In this document: in pieces, positions 18,401 to 26,035 of the stretch
How positions within the stretch are numbered: position 1 is the stretch's first letter
Layout: every line of letters starts with the position of its first letter
Assembly (NCBI GenBank): GCA_003402705.1
Contig: QQNF01000005.1
Location: forward strand, 49,339-113,338
DNA from: Verrucomicrobiota bacterium
Lineage (GTDB): Bacteria; Verrucomicrobiota; Verrucomicrobiia; Verrucomicrobiales; V1-33
Reading direction: 5' to 3'
Length of the DNA stretch: 64,000 bases
Position numbers and translations under genes: made by a program
The notes under the pieces: model-generated
Databases searched by the model: none
The model's input: the letters and a program-made list of their open reading frames with translations, nothing else
Told to the model about the DNA's origin: nothing

Positions 18401-19304
18401 GGTGCGGTCGGTGGTGCTGGTGAATGACATTGGCGCGATTGTGTCGGAGATTGTGAGGGACGGGGTGATTCTTCCAGGAGCGCCTGCGAGCATTCCGATG
18501 GTGGCGCTGAATTTCACTGCGAACGGTGGAGACGGGTACCCTATCAAATATTTGGATCCTGCGGCGACGCCTGCGAATCAGATTGTGAATCCGGAGACCG
18601 GGAACTTCCGATTCCTGCTGACGGGCGGGGCCTTGTCGCCGGTGGTGGCGCGGAACCTTGATTTCACGGCGGCCGGGGTGGTGCCTGCAACTTCGCTGGG
18701 TGAGCAGAAGGCGTTTGGCGATTACCTGACGGCTCGGCATGGGACGCGGACCCTGGCGTACAATGCGGCGGACACGCCGATGGCGGACGACCAGCGGATT
18801 CAGCAGTTGCCGGTGCGGCCGCTGGACACGGTGCGGTTCAGTCCGGTAGAGCTGTGGAGGCAGACGTACTTCGGGAATCCTGACGGGAGCGGTAACCAGG
18901 GTAATGAGGGTGATTCCGATGGCGACAGCGTGAACAATCTGTTTGAGTTTGCGTTCGGGACGAATCCATCGAGTGCGGCGAGTGGGACTGGTGAGCTTTC
19001 GTACCTTGGGACGTTTGCGGGCGAGGGGAGCATCGGATCGACCGGGCAACCGGTGACTGGAGTGGAAGCAGTGCCTAACAGTGTTGACTTCCGGTTTGTC
19101 TTCATCCGTCGGAAGGATTACCAGGCTGCCGGGCTGATCTACACACCGCAATTCAGTGCGGATCTGGTGACATGGCGCGCCTCGACGGCGGTGCCGGAGA
19201 TTCTTGCGGATGACGGGACGCACCAAGTGGTGAGTGTGCCGTACATCCGGTTCATCAACGGGCGCAAAGCCCAGTTTGCCCGCCTGATGGTGACGATGCC
19301 ATGA
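12417..19304 (+). CDS. 2295-aa exported Calx-beta / double choice-of-anchor-I / 5'-nucleotidase-like protein
   Basis: Signal peptide at ~10-31 (RTLAGLMAGGLMMAGQVAA). Apparent domains: Calx-beta 1 (~33-145, VSVAEGNSGTVDLNF); a cadherin/dystroglycan-type Ig domain (~150-245, GTPAVADIGRYTVKLTATD); Calx-beta 2 (~247-360, VTEGNSGTAAL). Two copies of the choice-of-anchor I propeller follow at ~370-865 and ~960-1465, each with PAFDPxSKRAF, IQVIDLSNP, FTPDGTKxLVANEGE, YYVTANEGDDRNDF and FIGLER. Next is a metallophosphatase/5'-nucleotidase region (~1468-1820, GNHEFD at ~1558), a 5'-nucleotidase C-terminal domain (~1850-2050, NGGGLRASL and NALRFDN), and a TSP3-like tail (DSDGDSVNNLFEFAFGTNP). Two positions expected to bind metal are changed (see findings), so phosphoesterase activity is uncertain. 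The role is probably in extracellular nucleotide/phosphate handling or adhesion. Its stop (ATGA) touches the leader of the PEP-CTERM gene. Confidence 0.85.
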   Translation: MNNRLRSNMVLRTLAGLMAGGLMMAGQVAADDAVSISDVSVAEGNSGTVDLNFTVTRSTNAADFTVKWATVNGTAVQPGDYTAGNGTLTFAAGGSLSETVKVTVKGDVLAEADETVFVDLTDLVVTGDVASLLDARGVGTIQNDDANRAPTVATAITERNAPVTVAFSYAFPANTFADADGHPLTYGATLSDGSALPAWLSFNAGTRTFSGTPAVADIGRYTVKLTATDNWVPPGSVSTNFVIAVGYPVSVSNASVTEGNSGTAALVFTVSRTVTSTAFAVNYAFSGTAVSGTDYVAIAAGTLNFAAGGATSQTVTVTVNGDTVIEAAETVILTLSGIVNTTGQTVLGTASAGTGTIVNDDFVPSRFPATGVLSGTVKGFIDLDVAPLTGGAEIPAFDPGSKRAFTSSNTGIQVIDLSNPAVPAFVSVIAPASLGVPGLTSNDVSSVTVRKATGGGPAVLAAAVISLPKTDAGYVVFLNAATGALLGTAVTGPNPDHIAFTPDGTKLLVANEGETAGNVADDLTKGGVSIVNVSGGFASPAVTTADFTAFDAQAATLAASGVRLFPGGVPSTDLEPEYFAVSADSKTAMVTLQEANSVAVLDIDTATFTSIKALGKKNFATGEYDFSDRDGAGGVALVNPLAGQPVYGLYMPDAVAAYRSGGATYYVTANEGDDRNDFIVPAETTTVGNAAYDLDNAVFPNETALKNQASLGRLTVSNVPGIRGDSDGDGDIDEILSYGGRSFSILNAAGDIIFDSGDMVENIMASQFLANFDDTRSDNKGPEPEGVTVATIGAQTYAFIGLERSHMVLVFDVTNPAAVSFTGGLRRTGDLNPEGMAFVAPGDSPTGKALLLVASEVSQTLTVHELTVNVSLNAAATAGLSVRADGSPLALATVTGASPVGGVFAGAGVEGGVFDPALAAEGANVLTYTVGTEQVSFTVTVTAAPVLAAAPSNALTAVLAGSVVVSDNGTATGVGGAEIPAFDPASKRAFSASNAGIQVIDLSNPGAPVRLAPIDPTLLGLTTKDVSHVVVKNGVLAASLIASPDKTLPGTVAFFAPATGALLGSVTVGAVPDQLIFTPDGTKVLVANEGEMAAPVVAPAPAPADADPAGSVSIIDVSGGFASPPVVTAGFAAFDGQESALRAAGVRVFPGRAASRDLEPEYIAISPDGLRAMVTLQEANAIAKLDIATATITAVTPLGLKNFARVTGDFSDRDGSGNSQAIELKSGLPAFGMFMPDAIAAYQTGGATYYVTANEGDDRNDFMVPAETTTVNVTPAYDLDNTVFPTEGTAGGSGSAGAGTGLKGNDQLGRLTVSNVPGLRGDLDEDGDIDRILSYGGRSFSILDAEGRRVFDSGDVLDRIVAQYYPSLWDDSRSDNKSIEPEGVSVATLGGRSYAFIGLERAHAVFVFDVTDPTAVSFVTAASRRGDLNPEGMLVVPAADSPNGQPLLLVASEVSYTLSVFNLVPTSPAMQLQILHYYGESGLLGIQTAPIMGAMIDRFDNEYPTVVLSEGDSFIPGPWLTAGADPSLNAVPGIGTAALARPDIAIMNAFGTTASALGNHEFDLGSPVLQGAIAASGSGASAWVGAQFPLITANLDFTADSSLRSLVDVTLGGPAANNFRGDEVTSQRGRIAPFAVKTVSGQKIGFVGATTWDLLVKSSPNGTRPMDDGNVATSDLQEVAAYVQTAVDALRAIGVNKIVMIDQLDTLQRNKDLAPLLTGVDVMVAGGGHERMGDATDVAVGFNGHDADFIADSYPIVTQGLDGKPTLIVTTDTEYSYLGRLVVDFDANGELLTGSLNPVVNGAYAAAPAVLESVVGNGQTAAQIVAASPVATRVKAIVDALNAVVVSKDSTVFGFTKVYLEGDRVFGRAQEVNLGNITADANAAAARVALGLPTAAAVVSLKNGGGLRASLGAVAADGTKIPPVANPLTGKPEGAVSLLDIENALRFDNRLMVFDATPKGLVGILEYAAGLASGNGGFPQVGNIRFSINRSLTPKVRSVVLVNDIGAIVSEIVRDGVILPGAPASIPMVALNFTANGGDGYPIKYLDPAATPANQIVNPETGNFRFLLTGGALSPVVARNLDFTAAGVVPATSLGEQKAFGDYLTARHGTRTLAYNAADTPMADDQRIQQLPVRPLDTVRFSPVELWRQTYFGNPDGSGNQGNEGDSDGDSVNNLFEFAFGTNPSSAASGTGELSYLGTFAGEGSIGSTGQPVTGVEAVPNSVDFRFVFIRRKDYQAAGLIYTPQFSADLVTWRASTAVPEILADDGTHQVVSVPYIRFINGRKAQFARLMVTMP
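13550..16815 (+). repeat. Intragenic duplication: two choice-of-anchor-I modules
   Basis: The two ~1.5-kb segments (about 13550-15015 and 15335-16815) encode the same ordered motifs and share long near-identical DNA stretches, for example around GGGGCGGAGATTCCGGCCTT and the codons for ATYYVTANEGDDRNDF. The second copy has extra linkers (a Pro/Ala-rich stretch near 15690-15730 and a Gly/Ser-rich one near 16280-16320). This indicates a tandem duplication inside the gene followed by drift. Confidence 0.75.
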
Positions 19305-19351
19305 GACTGACGAGCGAAACCCGAAACCCTACACCGAATCCGGTACCAGCT

Positions 19352-19957
19352 ATGAAAAGCCTTCGTTCTCTCATCTGTCTAGCGGCCCTTGCGGGCAGCC
19401 CTGTCTCTGCGGCCATTGTTTACAGTGGTGATGCGAACATTCCGATCCCGTACAATTTTGCCGGGGTGTATCTGAATGTAGTGAGCGGGGCGGTGGTGAA
19501 CAGCCAACCGGCTGATTTCTACGGCAGTTTTTCGTCGCCGTGGATCAGCATGGATTTTGCCGGGGTGGACGTGGTGAATGGCGACGGGTTGTTTCCGGCG
19601 GTGACGGGAGATGATCACGTGGTGGCGCTGTCGTTTGACAGTCCGGTGGGGCCATTGCTGACATATGTGAGCGGACCGAGTGCGAGCACGAGTCACCTCG
19701 GGGCCGGGCCTGGTCAGATCACGCCGGGGAGCCCGGTGTATCTGGGCTTTGCGATGAATCCGACGGGAGGCGGGGTGCAGTATGGATGGATTCAGGTCTC
19801 GCTGAACGATGATGCGACTGGTGGCATGATCATGAGTTATGGGTATGAGACGGTGATCGGAGCGCCGATCAATGCCGGGGCGGTGCCGGAGCCGGGGACG
19901 GCTGCGGTGGTGGCGATGACTGGCGCGGTGGCGCTGATGCGGCGGCGCCGGCGCTGA
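19352..19957 (+). CDS. PEP-CTERM sorting-signal protein
   Basis: A 201-residue exported protein. The start at MKSLRSLICLAALAGSPVSA gives a textbook signal peptide. The C-terminus has the PEP-CTERM tripartite signal: VPEPGT, a hydrophobic span (AAVVAMTGAVALM) and a basic cluster (RRRRR). Such proteins are processed by exosortase and placed at the cell surface or in extracellular polymer. The central ~150 residues are beta-rich and not assigned; they contain MNPTGGGVQYGWIQVSL, a phrase common in this class. It lies directly behind the giant Calx-beta gene and is probably co-transcribed. The exosortase itself is not in the window. Confidence 0.8.
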   Translation: MKSLRSLICLAALAGSPVSAAIVYSGDANIPIPYNFAGVYLNVVSGAVVNSQPADFYGSFSSPWISMDFAGVDVVNGDGLFPAVTGDDHVVALSFDSPVGPLLTYVSGPSASTSHLGAGPGQITPGSPVYLGFAMNPTGGGVQYGWIQVSLNDDATGGMIMSYGYETVIGAPINAGAVPEPGTAAVVAMTGAVALMRRRRR

Positions 19958-19982
19958 GGTGTCAGGGATTTGGAGGGGATGG

Positions 19983-21227
19983 TCAGATGATCATGCCCGC
20001 GGCGACCGTTTCATTGGTGGCTTCGTCTATGAGGATGAAGCTCCCGGTGATGCGGTTTTTCGCGTAGCTATCGAACATGAGCGGGGCAGAGGTACGGATG
20101 GCGATGCGGCCGATGTCGTTCATGCGGAAGACGAGGTCGTCTTCGATCTTGTGGAGCGTGTTGATATTGACCTTGTAGCGGAGGTCTTTGACGATGGCGG
20201 CGACCTCGCGGGTGGTGTGGCGGAGGGCGAAGCGGGCGCGGGTGCTGAGCGGGCGTTCGCTGAACCAGCAGATCATGGCTTCGAGGTCCTGACCGGTTTC
20301 TGGAGGGTTGTTGGGTTTGACGATCATGTCGCCGCGGGAGATGTCGATTTCGTCCTCGAGGGTGAGGGTGACGGAGAGGGGTGCGAAGGCCTCCTGGAGA
20401 TCGCCGTCGGCGGAGTGAACGGATTTGATACGGGACTGGAAGCCGGAGGGGAGGGCGACGACGGCGTCGCCGGGTTTGAAGACACCGCCGGCGACGCGGC
20501 CGGCGTAGCCGCGGAAGTCGTGCCATTCGTCGCTGTGGGGACGGATGACGGTCTGGACTGGGAAGCGGGCTTCGACGTGGTTTTCGCCGGGGCGGACGTA
20601 GACGGTTTCGAGATGATAGAGGAGCGTGGGGCCCTTGTACCACGGCATGGCGTCGGATTTATCGACGACGTTGTCGCCGTTGAGAGCGCTGATGGGGATG
20701 AAGGTCATCTCGACGAGGTTTTCGAGACGGCTGGCGAAGTCGCTGAAGTCGGCCTTGATGCGTTCGTAGGTTTCCTCGCTGTAGTCGACGAGGTCCATTT
20801 TATTGACGGCGAGGATGACGTGCTGGATACGGAGGAGGTTGGCGAGGAAGGCGTGGCGGCAGGTTTGTTCGATGACCCCTTTGCGTGCGTCGATGAGGAT
20901 GATGGCGAGGTTGGCGGTGCTGGCGCCGGTGACCATGTTCCGGGTGTACTGGATGTGGCCGGGGGTGTCAGCGATGATGAATTTGCGGCGCGGGGTGGCG
21001 AAGTAGCGGTAGGCGACGTCGATGGTGATGCCTTGTTCGCGTTCGGCGCGGAGGCCATCGGTGAGGAGGGCGAGGTCGACGCGGGCGTCGCCGCGTTTCT
21101 GGGAGAAGCGTTCGACGGCGGCGAGCTGGTCTTCGAAGATGGATTTGGAGTCGTAGAGGAGACGGCCGATGAGGGTGGATTTGCCGTCGTCGACGGAGCC
21201 GGCGGTGGTGAAGCGGAGAAGGTCCAT
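19983..21227 (-). CDS. cysN: Sulfate adenylyltransferase subunit 1 (GTPase)
   Basis: A 414-residue elongation-factor-like GTPase. G1 is AGSVDDGKSTLIGRLL, the switch-I region has REQGITIDVAYRYF, G3 is DTPGHIQYTRNM and G4 is AVNKMDL; these are diagnostic for CysN. It couples GTP hydrolysis to formation of adenosine phosphosulfate by CysD, the first step of assimilatory sulfate activation in the cytoplasm. Length matches CysN without a fused APS kinase (the longer CysNC form), so a separate cysC must be elsewhere if PAPS is made. It follows cysD on the same strand after ~50 bp, forming an operon. Confidence 0.95.
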   Translation of the reverse strand: MDLLRFTTAGSVDDGKSTLIGRLLYDSKSIFEDQLAAVERFSQKRGDARVDLALLTDGLRAEREQGITIDVAYRYFATPRRKFIIADTPGHIQYTRNMVTGASTANLAIILIDARKGVIEQTCRHAFLANLLRIQHVILAVNKMDLVDYSEETYERIKADFSDFASRLENLVEMTFIPISALNGDNVVDKSDAMPWYKGPTLLYHLETVYVRPGENHVEARFPVQTVIRPHSDEWHDFRGYAGRVAGGVFKPGDAVVALPSGFQSRIKSVHSADGDLQEAFAPLSVTLTLEDEIDISRGDMIVKPNNPPETGQDLEAMICWFSERPLSTRARFALRHTTREVAAIVKDLRYKVNINTLHKIEDDLVFRMNDIGRIAIRTSAPLMFDSYAKNRITGSFILIDEATNETVAAGMII

Positions 21228-21278
21228 GGCGTTGGGGGGGGGAGTGCTAGAGAGGTGTGGTGGCTAGGACGCTGCGGG

Positions 21279-22196
21279 TCAGAAGTAGCCTTCTTTTTTG
21301 CGGTCTTCCATGGCGCTTTCGCTGCGCTGGTCGTCGGCGCGGGTGCCGCGTTCGGTCTGGCGAGCGGCGGCGACTTCGGCGACGATGTCGTCGAGCGAGG
21401 AGGCTGAGGATTCGACGGCTCCGGTGCAGGTGACATCGCCGACGGTGCGGAAGCGGATGGTGCGGGATTCGACGGGTTCGTCGGGTTGCGGGTTGGCGAA
21501 TCCGGTTTCTGCGTCGAGCCATGAACCGTCGCGGCGGAAGACGCGGCGCTGGTGGGAGAAGTAGAGTGAAGGGAGAGGGATGTTTTCCTGCTGGATGAAC
21601 TGCCAGATGTCCATTTCGGTCCAGTTAGAGAGAGGGAAGACGCGGAAGTGTTCACCTTCGTGTTTGCGGCCGTTGAAGAGGTTCCAGAGTTCGGGCCGCT
21701 GGTTTTTCGGGTCCCACTGGCCGAAGTCGTTGCGGTGGCTGAAGAAGCGTTCTTTGGCGCGTGCTTTTTCTTCGTCGCGGCGGCCGCCGCCGAGGCAGGC
21801 GTCGAATTTGTGGTCTGCGATGGCGTCGAGGAGAGTGACTGTCTGGAGTTTATTGCGGCTGGCGCGGGGGCCTTTTTCCTCGGCGACGCGGCCCTGGTTG
21901 ATGCTGTCCTGGACGAGGGCGACGACGAGACGGGCGCCGATGAGACTGACGAATTCGTCGCGGTAGGTGATGGCTTCTGGGAAGTTGTGGCCGGTGTCGA
22001 CGTGGAGGAGGGCGAAGGGCATGCGTGCCGGGTGGAAGGCTTTGCGGGCGAGCCATGCCATGACGATGGAGTCTTTGCCGCCGGAGAAGAGGAGGGCTGG
22101 GTTGCGGAACTGGGCGGCGGTTTCGCGGAGGACGTAGATGGCTTCCGATTCCAACTGCTGGAGGTGACTGATCTGGTAGCGGTGGAAGGTGGACAT
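21279..22196 (-). CDS. cysD: Sulfate adenylyltransferase subunit 2
   Basis: A 305-residue PP-loop ATP pyrophosphatase. The start at MSTFHRYQISHLQQLESEAIYVLRE matches CysD. The PP-loop SGGKDSIVMAWLA is near residue 39, followed by LLHVDTGHNFPE, the DACLGGGRRDEEKARAKER segment and LSNWTEMDIWQFI, all typical of CysD. It adenylylates sulfate with ATP, driven by the CysN GTPase. The C-terminus ends RKKEGYF, the conserved CysD tail that contacts the complex. It is the first gene of the cysDN operon, with a short A/T-rich spacer upstream. Confidence 0.95.
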   Translation of the reverse strand: MSTFHRYQISHLQQLESEAIYVLRETAAQFRNPALLFSGGKDSIVMAWLARKAFHPARMPFALLHVDTGHNFPEAITYRDEFVSLIGARLVVALVQDSINQGRVAEEKGPRASRNKLQTVTLLDAIADHKFDACLGGGRRDEEKARAKERFFSHRNDFGQWDPKNQRPELWNLFNGRKHEGEHFRVFPLSNWTEMDIWQFIQQENIPLPSLYFSHQRRVFRRDGSWLDAETGFANPQPDEPVESRTIRFRTVGDVTCTGAVESSASSLDDIVAEVAAARQTERGTRADDQRSESAMEDRKKEGYF

Positions 22197-22262
22197 GGCG
22201 GAAAGTGGTGGAGACGTTGAAGGACGCCTACGGAGGGAGAGGCGAGGCGCAAGCGAATTCTC

Positions 22263-22277
22263 CCGATTCCTGATCGG
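22263..22277. promoter_or_regulatory. Inverted repeat upstream of cysD
   Basis: CCGAT-TCCTG-ATCGG is a perfect 5-bp inverted repeat with a 5-nt spacer, about 67 bp upstream of the cysD ATG, beside an A/T-rich run (GGTTATTTAAGG). Position and symmetry fit an operator for sulfur control. The regulator is not identifiable from the window. Confidence 0.3.
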
Positions 22278-22297
22278 ATTGGTCGGGTTTAGGTTAT

Positions 22298-23812
22298 TTA
22301 AGGCGCGAACGAGATGGCGAGGCGGAAGGAGCGGCGGCCTGGAGGGGAGGGTGGGATGTCGATGGAGGCGGAGAAGTCTGGGTTGAGGGGGACGGGGTCG
22401 GCTCCGGGGACGGGGAGCCATGGGGAGGCGGCGGGGTTGGTGGATTCCTGGAGAGAGTAGAGGTGGCCGGGGGCTCCCGAGAACGTGATGCGGACGGCGT
22501 TGCCGGTCCATGTGGCGGCGAAGTTCTGGACGGCGGCGTCGAGGGAGACGTCGGGGCGGACGTCGAGCCAGACGAGTTTGTGGTCGCTGGCGTTGGCGGT
22601 GGTGACGAGGGAGGCCTGGGGGTGAGGGGAGAGGGGCCAGAAGATGGCGCTGTCGAGGATGGAGAGCCCGGAGCGAGAGGGGAGGACGTAATCGACGCGG
22701 AGGTCCTGGGCGAAGTCGGCGGTGTTGGTGGTGTTGTTAGAATAGCGAGAGGCGGAAGGGATGGGTGAGTTGAGGATGAGCGGGTGGGAGGTGAGTTGCT
22801 GGGCGGCTCCGGGGAAGCTGTCGCCTTTGGCGGGGTCGGCGTTGTAGTCGCCGGCGATGACGAAGCGAGCGCCACGGGCGAGGCCGCCGCGGGTTTGCTG
22901 ATCGTCGGAGATCCATGAGGAGCGGGCGGGGTCGATGTAATCGGCCCAGAAGCGGATTTCGTCGGCGTTGCGAAGGCCGTTTCGGTTTTCTGCGCCGTCG
23001 AAGACGGGAGGAGTGGGGTGGGCGACGAGGAAGTGGACGAGGTGGCCGCCGCCGAGGTCGATGGGGACATCCCAGTGGCTTTTGGAGGAGAGGCGGAAGA
23101 CGGCGAGTTCGGCGGGGGAGTACCAGTCGGCGGGGGCTGGGGAGGAAGAGTTGTCAGGGAGGCGGGCACCGGGCATGGCGTTCCAGAGGAGACGGCGGAA
23201 CCGGCGGATGGAGGCGGTGGCGATGGGGAAGCGGGAGTAGACGGCCATGCCGTATTTGCCGCGGAATTCGCCGAAGCCGAAGGCGTCGTTGCCGTAGGCT
23301 TCCGAGCCCGGGGTGGTGACGGCGGTGCCGGAGTTGTCGAAGTCGAGGAAGTTAGGGGAAGAGGGAGCGGGCGGTGAGGAGTCGGGCGAGCCGTCTTCGT
23401 TGGTGTCGTAGGGGGAGAAGCCGGTGTTAGGCGTGGCGGAGTAGCGGTAGGTGAAGGAGAGTGCGGGTTGGCCGTTCTGGGAGACGGCGAGGAAGTTGTC
23501 GTGGAAGAGATCGAGGACGGTGCGGCCGTGGAAGTCGCGCTGCGGGTCCCAGTCGAATTCGTTGACGAGGAGGATGTCCGGGGCGTTGCGCTGGATGATT
23601 TCGGCGATGCGCTTGGCCTGAGCGACCCCGGTGGTGGCTGCGCCGGGGGAGACGAGGTCGGTGAAGAGCTGGCCGAGCGCGGTGCGGTTGAGCGAGGCGT
23701 TGAAGGTGGCGAAGCGGACGCGTGCGGGAGGTGCGGCGGCGGTGGCGGCTGGAGGTCCGGTGAGCAGAGCGGCGGCGAGAGCGAACCGGAGAACGTGCAT
23801 GAATCGATCCAT
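22298..23812 (-). CDS. Secreted endonuclease/exonuclease/phosphatase-fold protein
   Basis: A ~504-residue protein starting MDRFMHVLRFALAAALLTGPPAATAAA, a signal peptide; a TTG 24 bp upstream is in frame but unnecessary. The EEP fold is indicated by RVRFATFNASLNR at the mature N-terminus (the conserved Asn), ILLVNEFDWD (the metal-binding Glu), GKYGMAVYSRFPI, FVIAGDYNADPAKGDSFPG (the D-x-N motif) and SDHKLVWLDV (terminal D-H pair). All five EEP catalytic elements are therefore present, so a metal-dependent nuclease or phosphodiesterase is expected, acting outside the cytoplasm. The last ~80 residues (YSLQESTNPAASPWLPVPG) are a small beta-domain common at the ends of verrucomicrobial secreted proteins. 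Confidence 0.85.
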   Translation of the reverse strand: MDRFMHVLRFALAAALLTGPPAATAAAPPARVRFATFNASLNRTALGQLFTDLVSPGAATTGVAQAKRIAEIIQRNAPDILLVNEFDWDPQRDFHGRTVLDLFHDNFLAVSQNGQPALSFTYRYSATPNTGFSPYDTNEDGSPDSSPPAPSSPNFLDFDNSGTAVTTPGSEAYGNDAFGFGEFRGKYGMAVYSRFPIATASIRRFRRLLWNAMPGARLPDNSSSPAPADWYSPAELAVFRLSSKSHWDVPIDLGGGHLVHFLVAHPTPPVFDGAENRNGLRNADEIRFWADYIDPARSSWISDDQQTRGGLARGARFVIAGDYNADPAKGDSFPGAAQQLTSHPLILNSPIPSASRYSNNTTNTADFAQDLRVDYVLPSRSGLSILDSAIFWPLSPHPQASLVTTANASDHKLVWLDVRPDVSLDAAVQNFAATWTGNAVRITFSGAPGHLYSLQESTNPAASPWLPVPGADPVPLNPDFSASIDIPPSPPGRRSFRLAISFAP

Positions 23813-23924
23813 CTGAGTGGGCGTGTTGCGGGTCAAGTCACTGTTCCGTTTCCTTCCAAGGGATGAATCGCGAGCAAGTTGGTAAAAGCAGTTGCATTCC
23901 CCATGCCAGCGACTAGGACAGAGA

Positions 23925-24001
<77 letters not shown>

Positions 24002-24008
24002 TTTCATA

Positions 24009-24039
24009 CCCCTGTAAGTCACTGACTTGCAGGGGTTTT
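24009..24039 (+). terminator. Rho-independent terminator after tRNA-fMet
   Basis: CCCCTG and AAGTC pair with GACTT and CAGGGG, each side carrying one unpaired base, then TTTTT. It begins eight bases after the CCA end. Confidence 0.85.
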
Positions 24040-24045
24040 TCGGTG

Positions 24046-25965
24046 TCAGTCGCCGGTGATGCGGCGATGGGTGAAGGGGTAGCTGGTGACGATGGCGGTG
24101 ATGAGGGACTGCATGCGGAAGTCGTCTTTGGCGATGGAGTCCATGAGTTGGTCGACGATGATTTCGTCGTAGCCGTCGAGCTGGCGGCAGAGGGCGTAGG
24201 CGAGGAGTTTTTCGGTGAGGTTGCGGACGATGTCGCTGGTTCTGGTGGCGATGATGGATTTGAGGTCCCGCGGGGAGGAGAAGTGGTGGTTGCCGGGGAG
24301 GTCGCCGGCGGCGTCGATGGGGCCGCCGGAGTCGTCCTGAGAGCGCCAGCGTCCGATGGCGTCGAAGTTTTCGAGGCCGAAGCCGATGGGGTCGAGGATG
24401 TTGTGGCAGTTGGCGCAGACGGCGTTGGTGCGGTGGAGTTCGGTGCGCTGGCGGAGGGTGAGGGAGGCGACTTTGGCGGGGTCCTGCTTATCGAGGGCTG
24501 GGACGTTAGGCGGGGCGGGCGGGACGTGTTCGCCGAGGACCTGTTCGAGAACGAAGACCCCGCGGCGGACGGGACTGGTGCGGTTAGGGAACGAGGTGGC
24601 GGCGAGGATGGCGGGCATGCCGAGGATGCCGCCGCGGTTGGGGTCGGTGAGGGAGACGCGGCGCATTTCCGGGCCGGTGACGGAGGCTTCCATGCCGTAG
24701 AGGGCGGCGAGGGGTGCGTTGAGGAACGTGAAGTTGCTGTCGATGAAGCGGATGACGCTGAGGTTTTCGCGGACGATGCTGTCGAAGAAGAGCCGTGCTT
24801 CATCGATCATGGCGTCGCGCAGGTCGGCGGACATCTGGGGGAACCTGGCGGGGTCGAAGGTTTTGGATTTGAGATCGCCGAGGCCGAGCCACTGAGTGCC
24901 GAAGCCGTCGAAGAGGGCGCGGGAGCGGGGGTCGGCGAGGAGACGGCGGGTTTGTGTGGTTAGGGTGTCGGGCTGGTGGAGCTGGCCGCTGTCGGCGAGG
25001 GCGGAGAGTTCGGCGTCGGGCATGGTGGCCCAGAGCAGATAGGAAAGACGGGAGGCGAGCTGATGGTCGTCGAGGGGGATGATGGTTTGGCCTTGCGGGG
25101 AGGAACTGGCGGGGGTGATGAAGAGGAACTGCGGCGAGACGAGGATGGCTTTGAGCATGAGGCGGAGCGCATCCTGGTAGCTTAGGTTGTTAGTTCGGGC
25201 GAGATCGAAGACCTTGAGGAGTGTATCGAGTTCAGCGTCGGAAGGCGGGCGCCGGAAGGCTTTCCGGGCGAGCGAGCGGGCGGCCAGGGTGGCGGCGGGT
25301 TTGGGGTCGGTGCCATCGGCGGGTGGAGCAGTGAACCATGGCTGCAGCCACTCGGTGGATGGGGTGCCGCCGGGGGAAAGGGCCTTGTCGAGGACTTGTC
25401 CGGCGATGGCGAGGTATTGTTCGGATTGGAGAGGAGAGAGAGTATTGAGGTAGCCGGCGCCGGAGACTTCGTCAGGGAGCTCGCGGGCGATGGCGGGGTC
25501 GACGCCGAAGAGGTCGTGGAGGGTGTTGCCGTATTCGGCTTTAGTGAGGCGGCGGATGACGAAGAGGCCCGGGTCCTTGGCGCTGAGGAATTTGAGTTTG
25601 CCGATCCAGTCGAGGAATCGCTGCCGTTCGTCGTCGGTGGGTTGGCGATCGGCTTCCTTCGGGGGCATGTCGTGGGCTTTGACGTTGGCGAGCGCCTGCT
25701 TCCAGCGTTTGCGGGAGGCGGGGCTACCGGGGTCTTTGAGGGCGGACTGGTAATTGAGGCCGCCTTTGGATTTCCGGTCGCTGTGGCACTCGGTGCAGTA
25801 GGCGTTCACGAAGGGTGTGACGCCATCGAGGAAGGCCTTGCGGGCGTCGGCGTGGGCGGTGGGGGGATTGGGTGAGGCGGGCGCGGCGTGGGTAGAAGGC
25901 ACCGATGCGACGGCGAGGAGGGCGGTGAGCGCGAGGCTGCGGCGGGTGATTCCGGGAGTGGTCAT
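24046..25965 (-). CDS. DUF1592-family protein with haem-binding-type CxxCH motifs
   Basis: A 639-residue exported protein with a short RR-containing signal ([17 protein letters not shown]). CTECH at ~57-61 resembles a planctomycete-type cytochrome c site, and [10 protein letters not shown] follows it. The order matches the DUF1587-DUF1595-DUF1592-DUF1588-DUF1585 chain: [20 protein letters not shown], a helical middle, [52 protein letters not shown], then a second CANCH with [15 protein letters not shown], and a C-terminal [12 protein letters not shown]. The function of these proteins is unknown; they are abundant in Planctomycetes and Verrucomicrobia, usually next to a DUF1552 gene. None is next to this one, unlike the second copy at 58-60.6 kb. 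Confidence 0.85.
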   Translation of the reverse strand: MTTPGITRRSLALTALLAVASVPSTHAAPASPNPPTAHADARKAFLDGVTPFVNAYCTECHSDRKSKGGLNYQSALKDPGSPASRKRWKQALANVKAHDMPPKEADRQPTDDERQRFLDWIGKLKFLSAKDPGLFVIRRLTKAEYGNTLHDLFGVDPAIARELPDEVSGAGYLNTLSPLQSEQYLAIAGQVLDKALSPGGTPSTEWLQPWFTAPPADGTDPKPAATLAARSLARKAFRRPPSDAELDTLLKVFDLARTNNLSYQDALRLMLKAILVSPQFLFITPASSSPQGQTIIPLDDHQLASRLSYLLWATMPDAELSALADSGQLHQPDTLTTQTRRLLADPRSRALFDGFGTQWLGLGDLKSKTFDPARFPQMSADLRDAMIDEARLFFDSIVRENLSVIRFIDSNFTFLNAPLAALYGMEASVTGPEMRRVSLTDPNRGGILGMPAILAATSFPNRTSPVRRGVFVLEQVLGEHVPPAPPNVPALDKQDPAKVASLTLRQRTELHRTNAVCANCHNILDPIGFGLENFDAIGRWRSQDDSGGPIDAAGDLPGNHHFSSPRDLKSIIATRTSDIVRNLTEKLLAYALCRQLDGYDEIIVDQLMDSIAKDDFRMQSLITAIVTSYPFTHRRITGD

Positions 25966-26035
25966 GTGGTGCGAGTCGTCAGCCGGGCGGCATTACGTCG
26001 AGTGCTGCAGATAGATTCATGGGAAAGTCCGGTAT

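Noticed and set aside
17388..19226. Second long antisense frame
   Set aside because: Same cause; no start context and no conserved motif.
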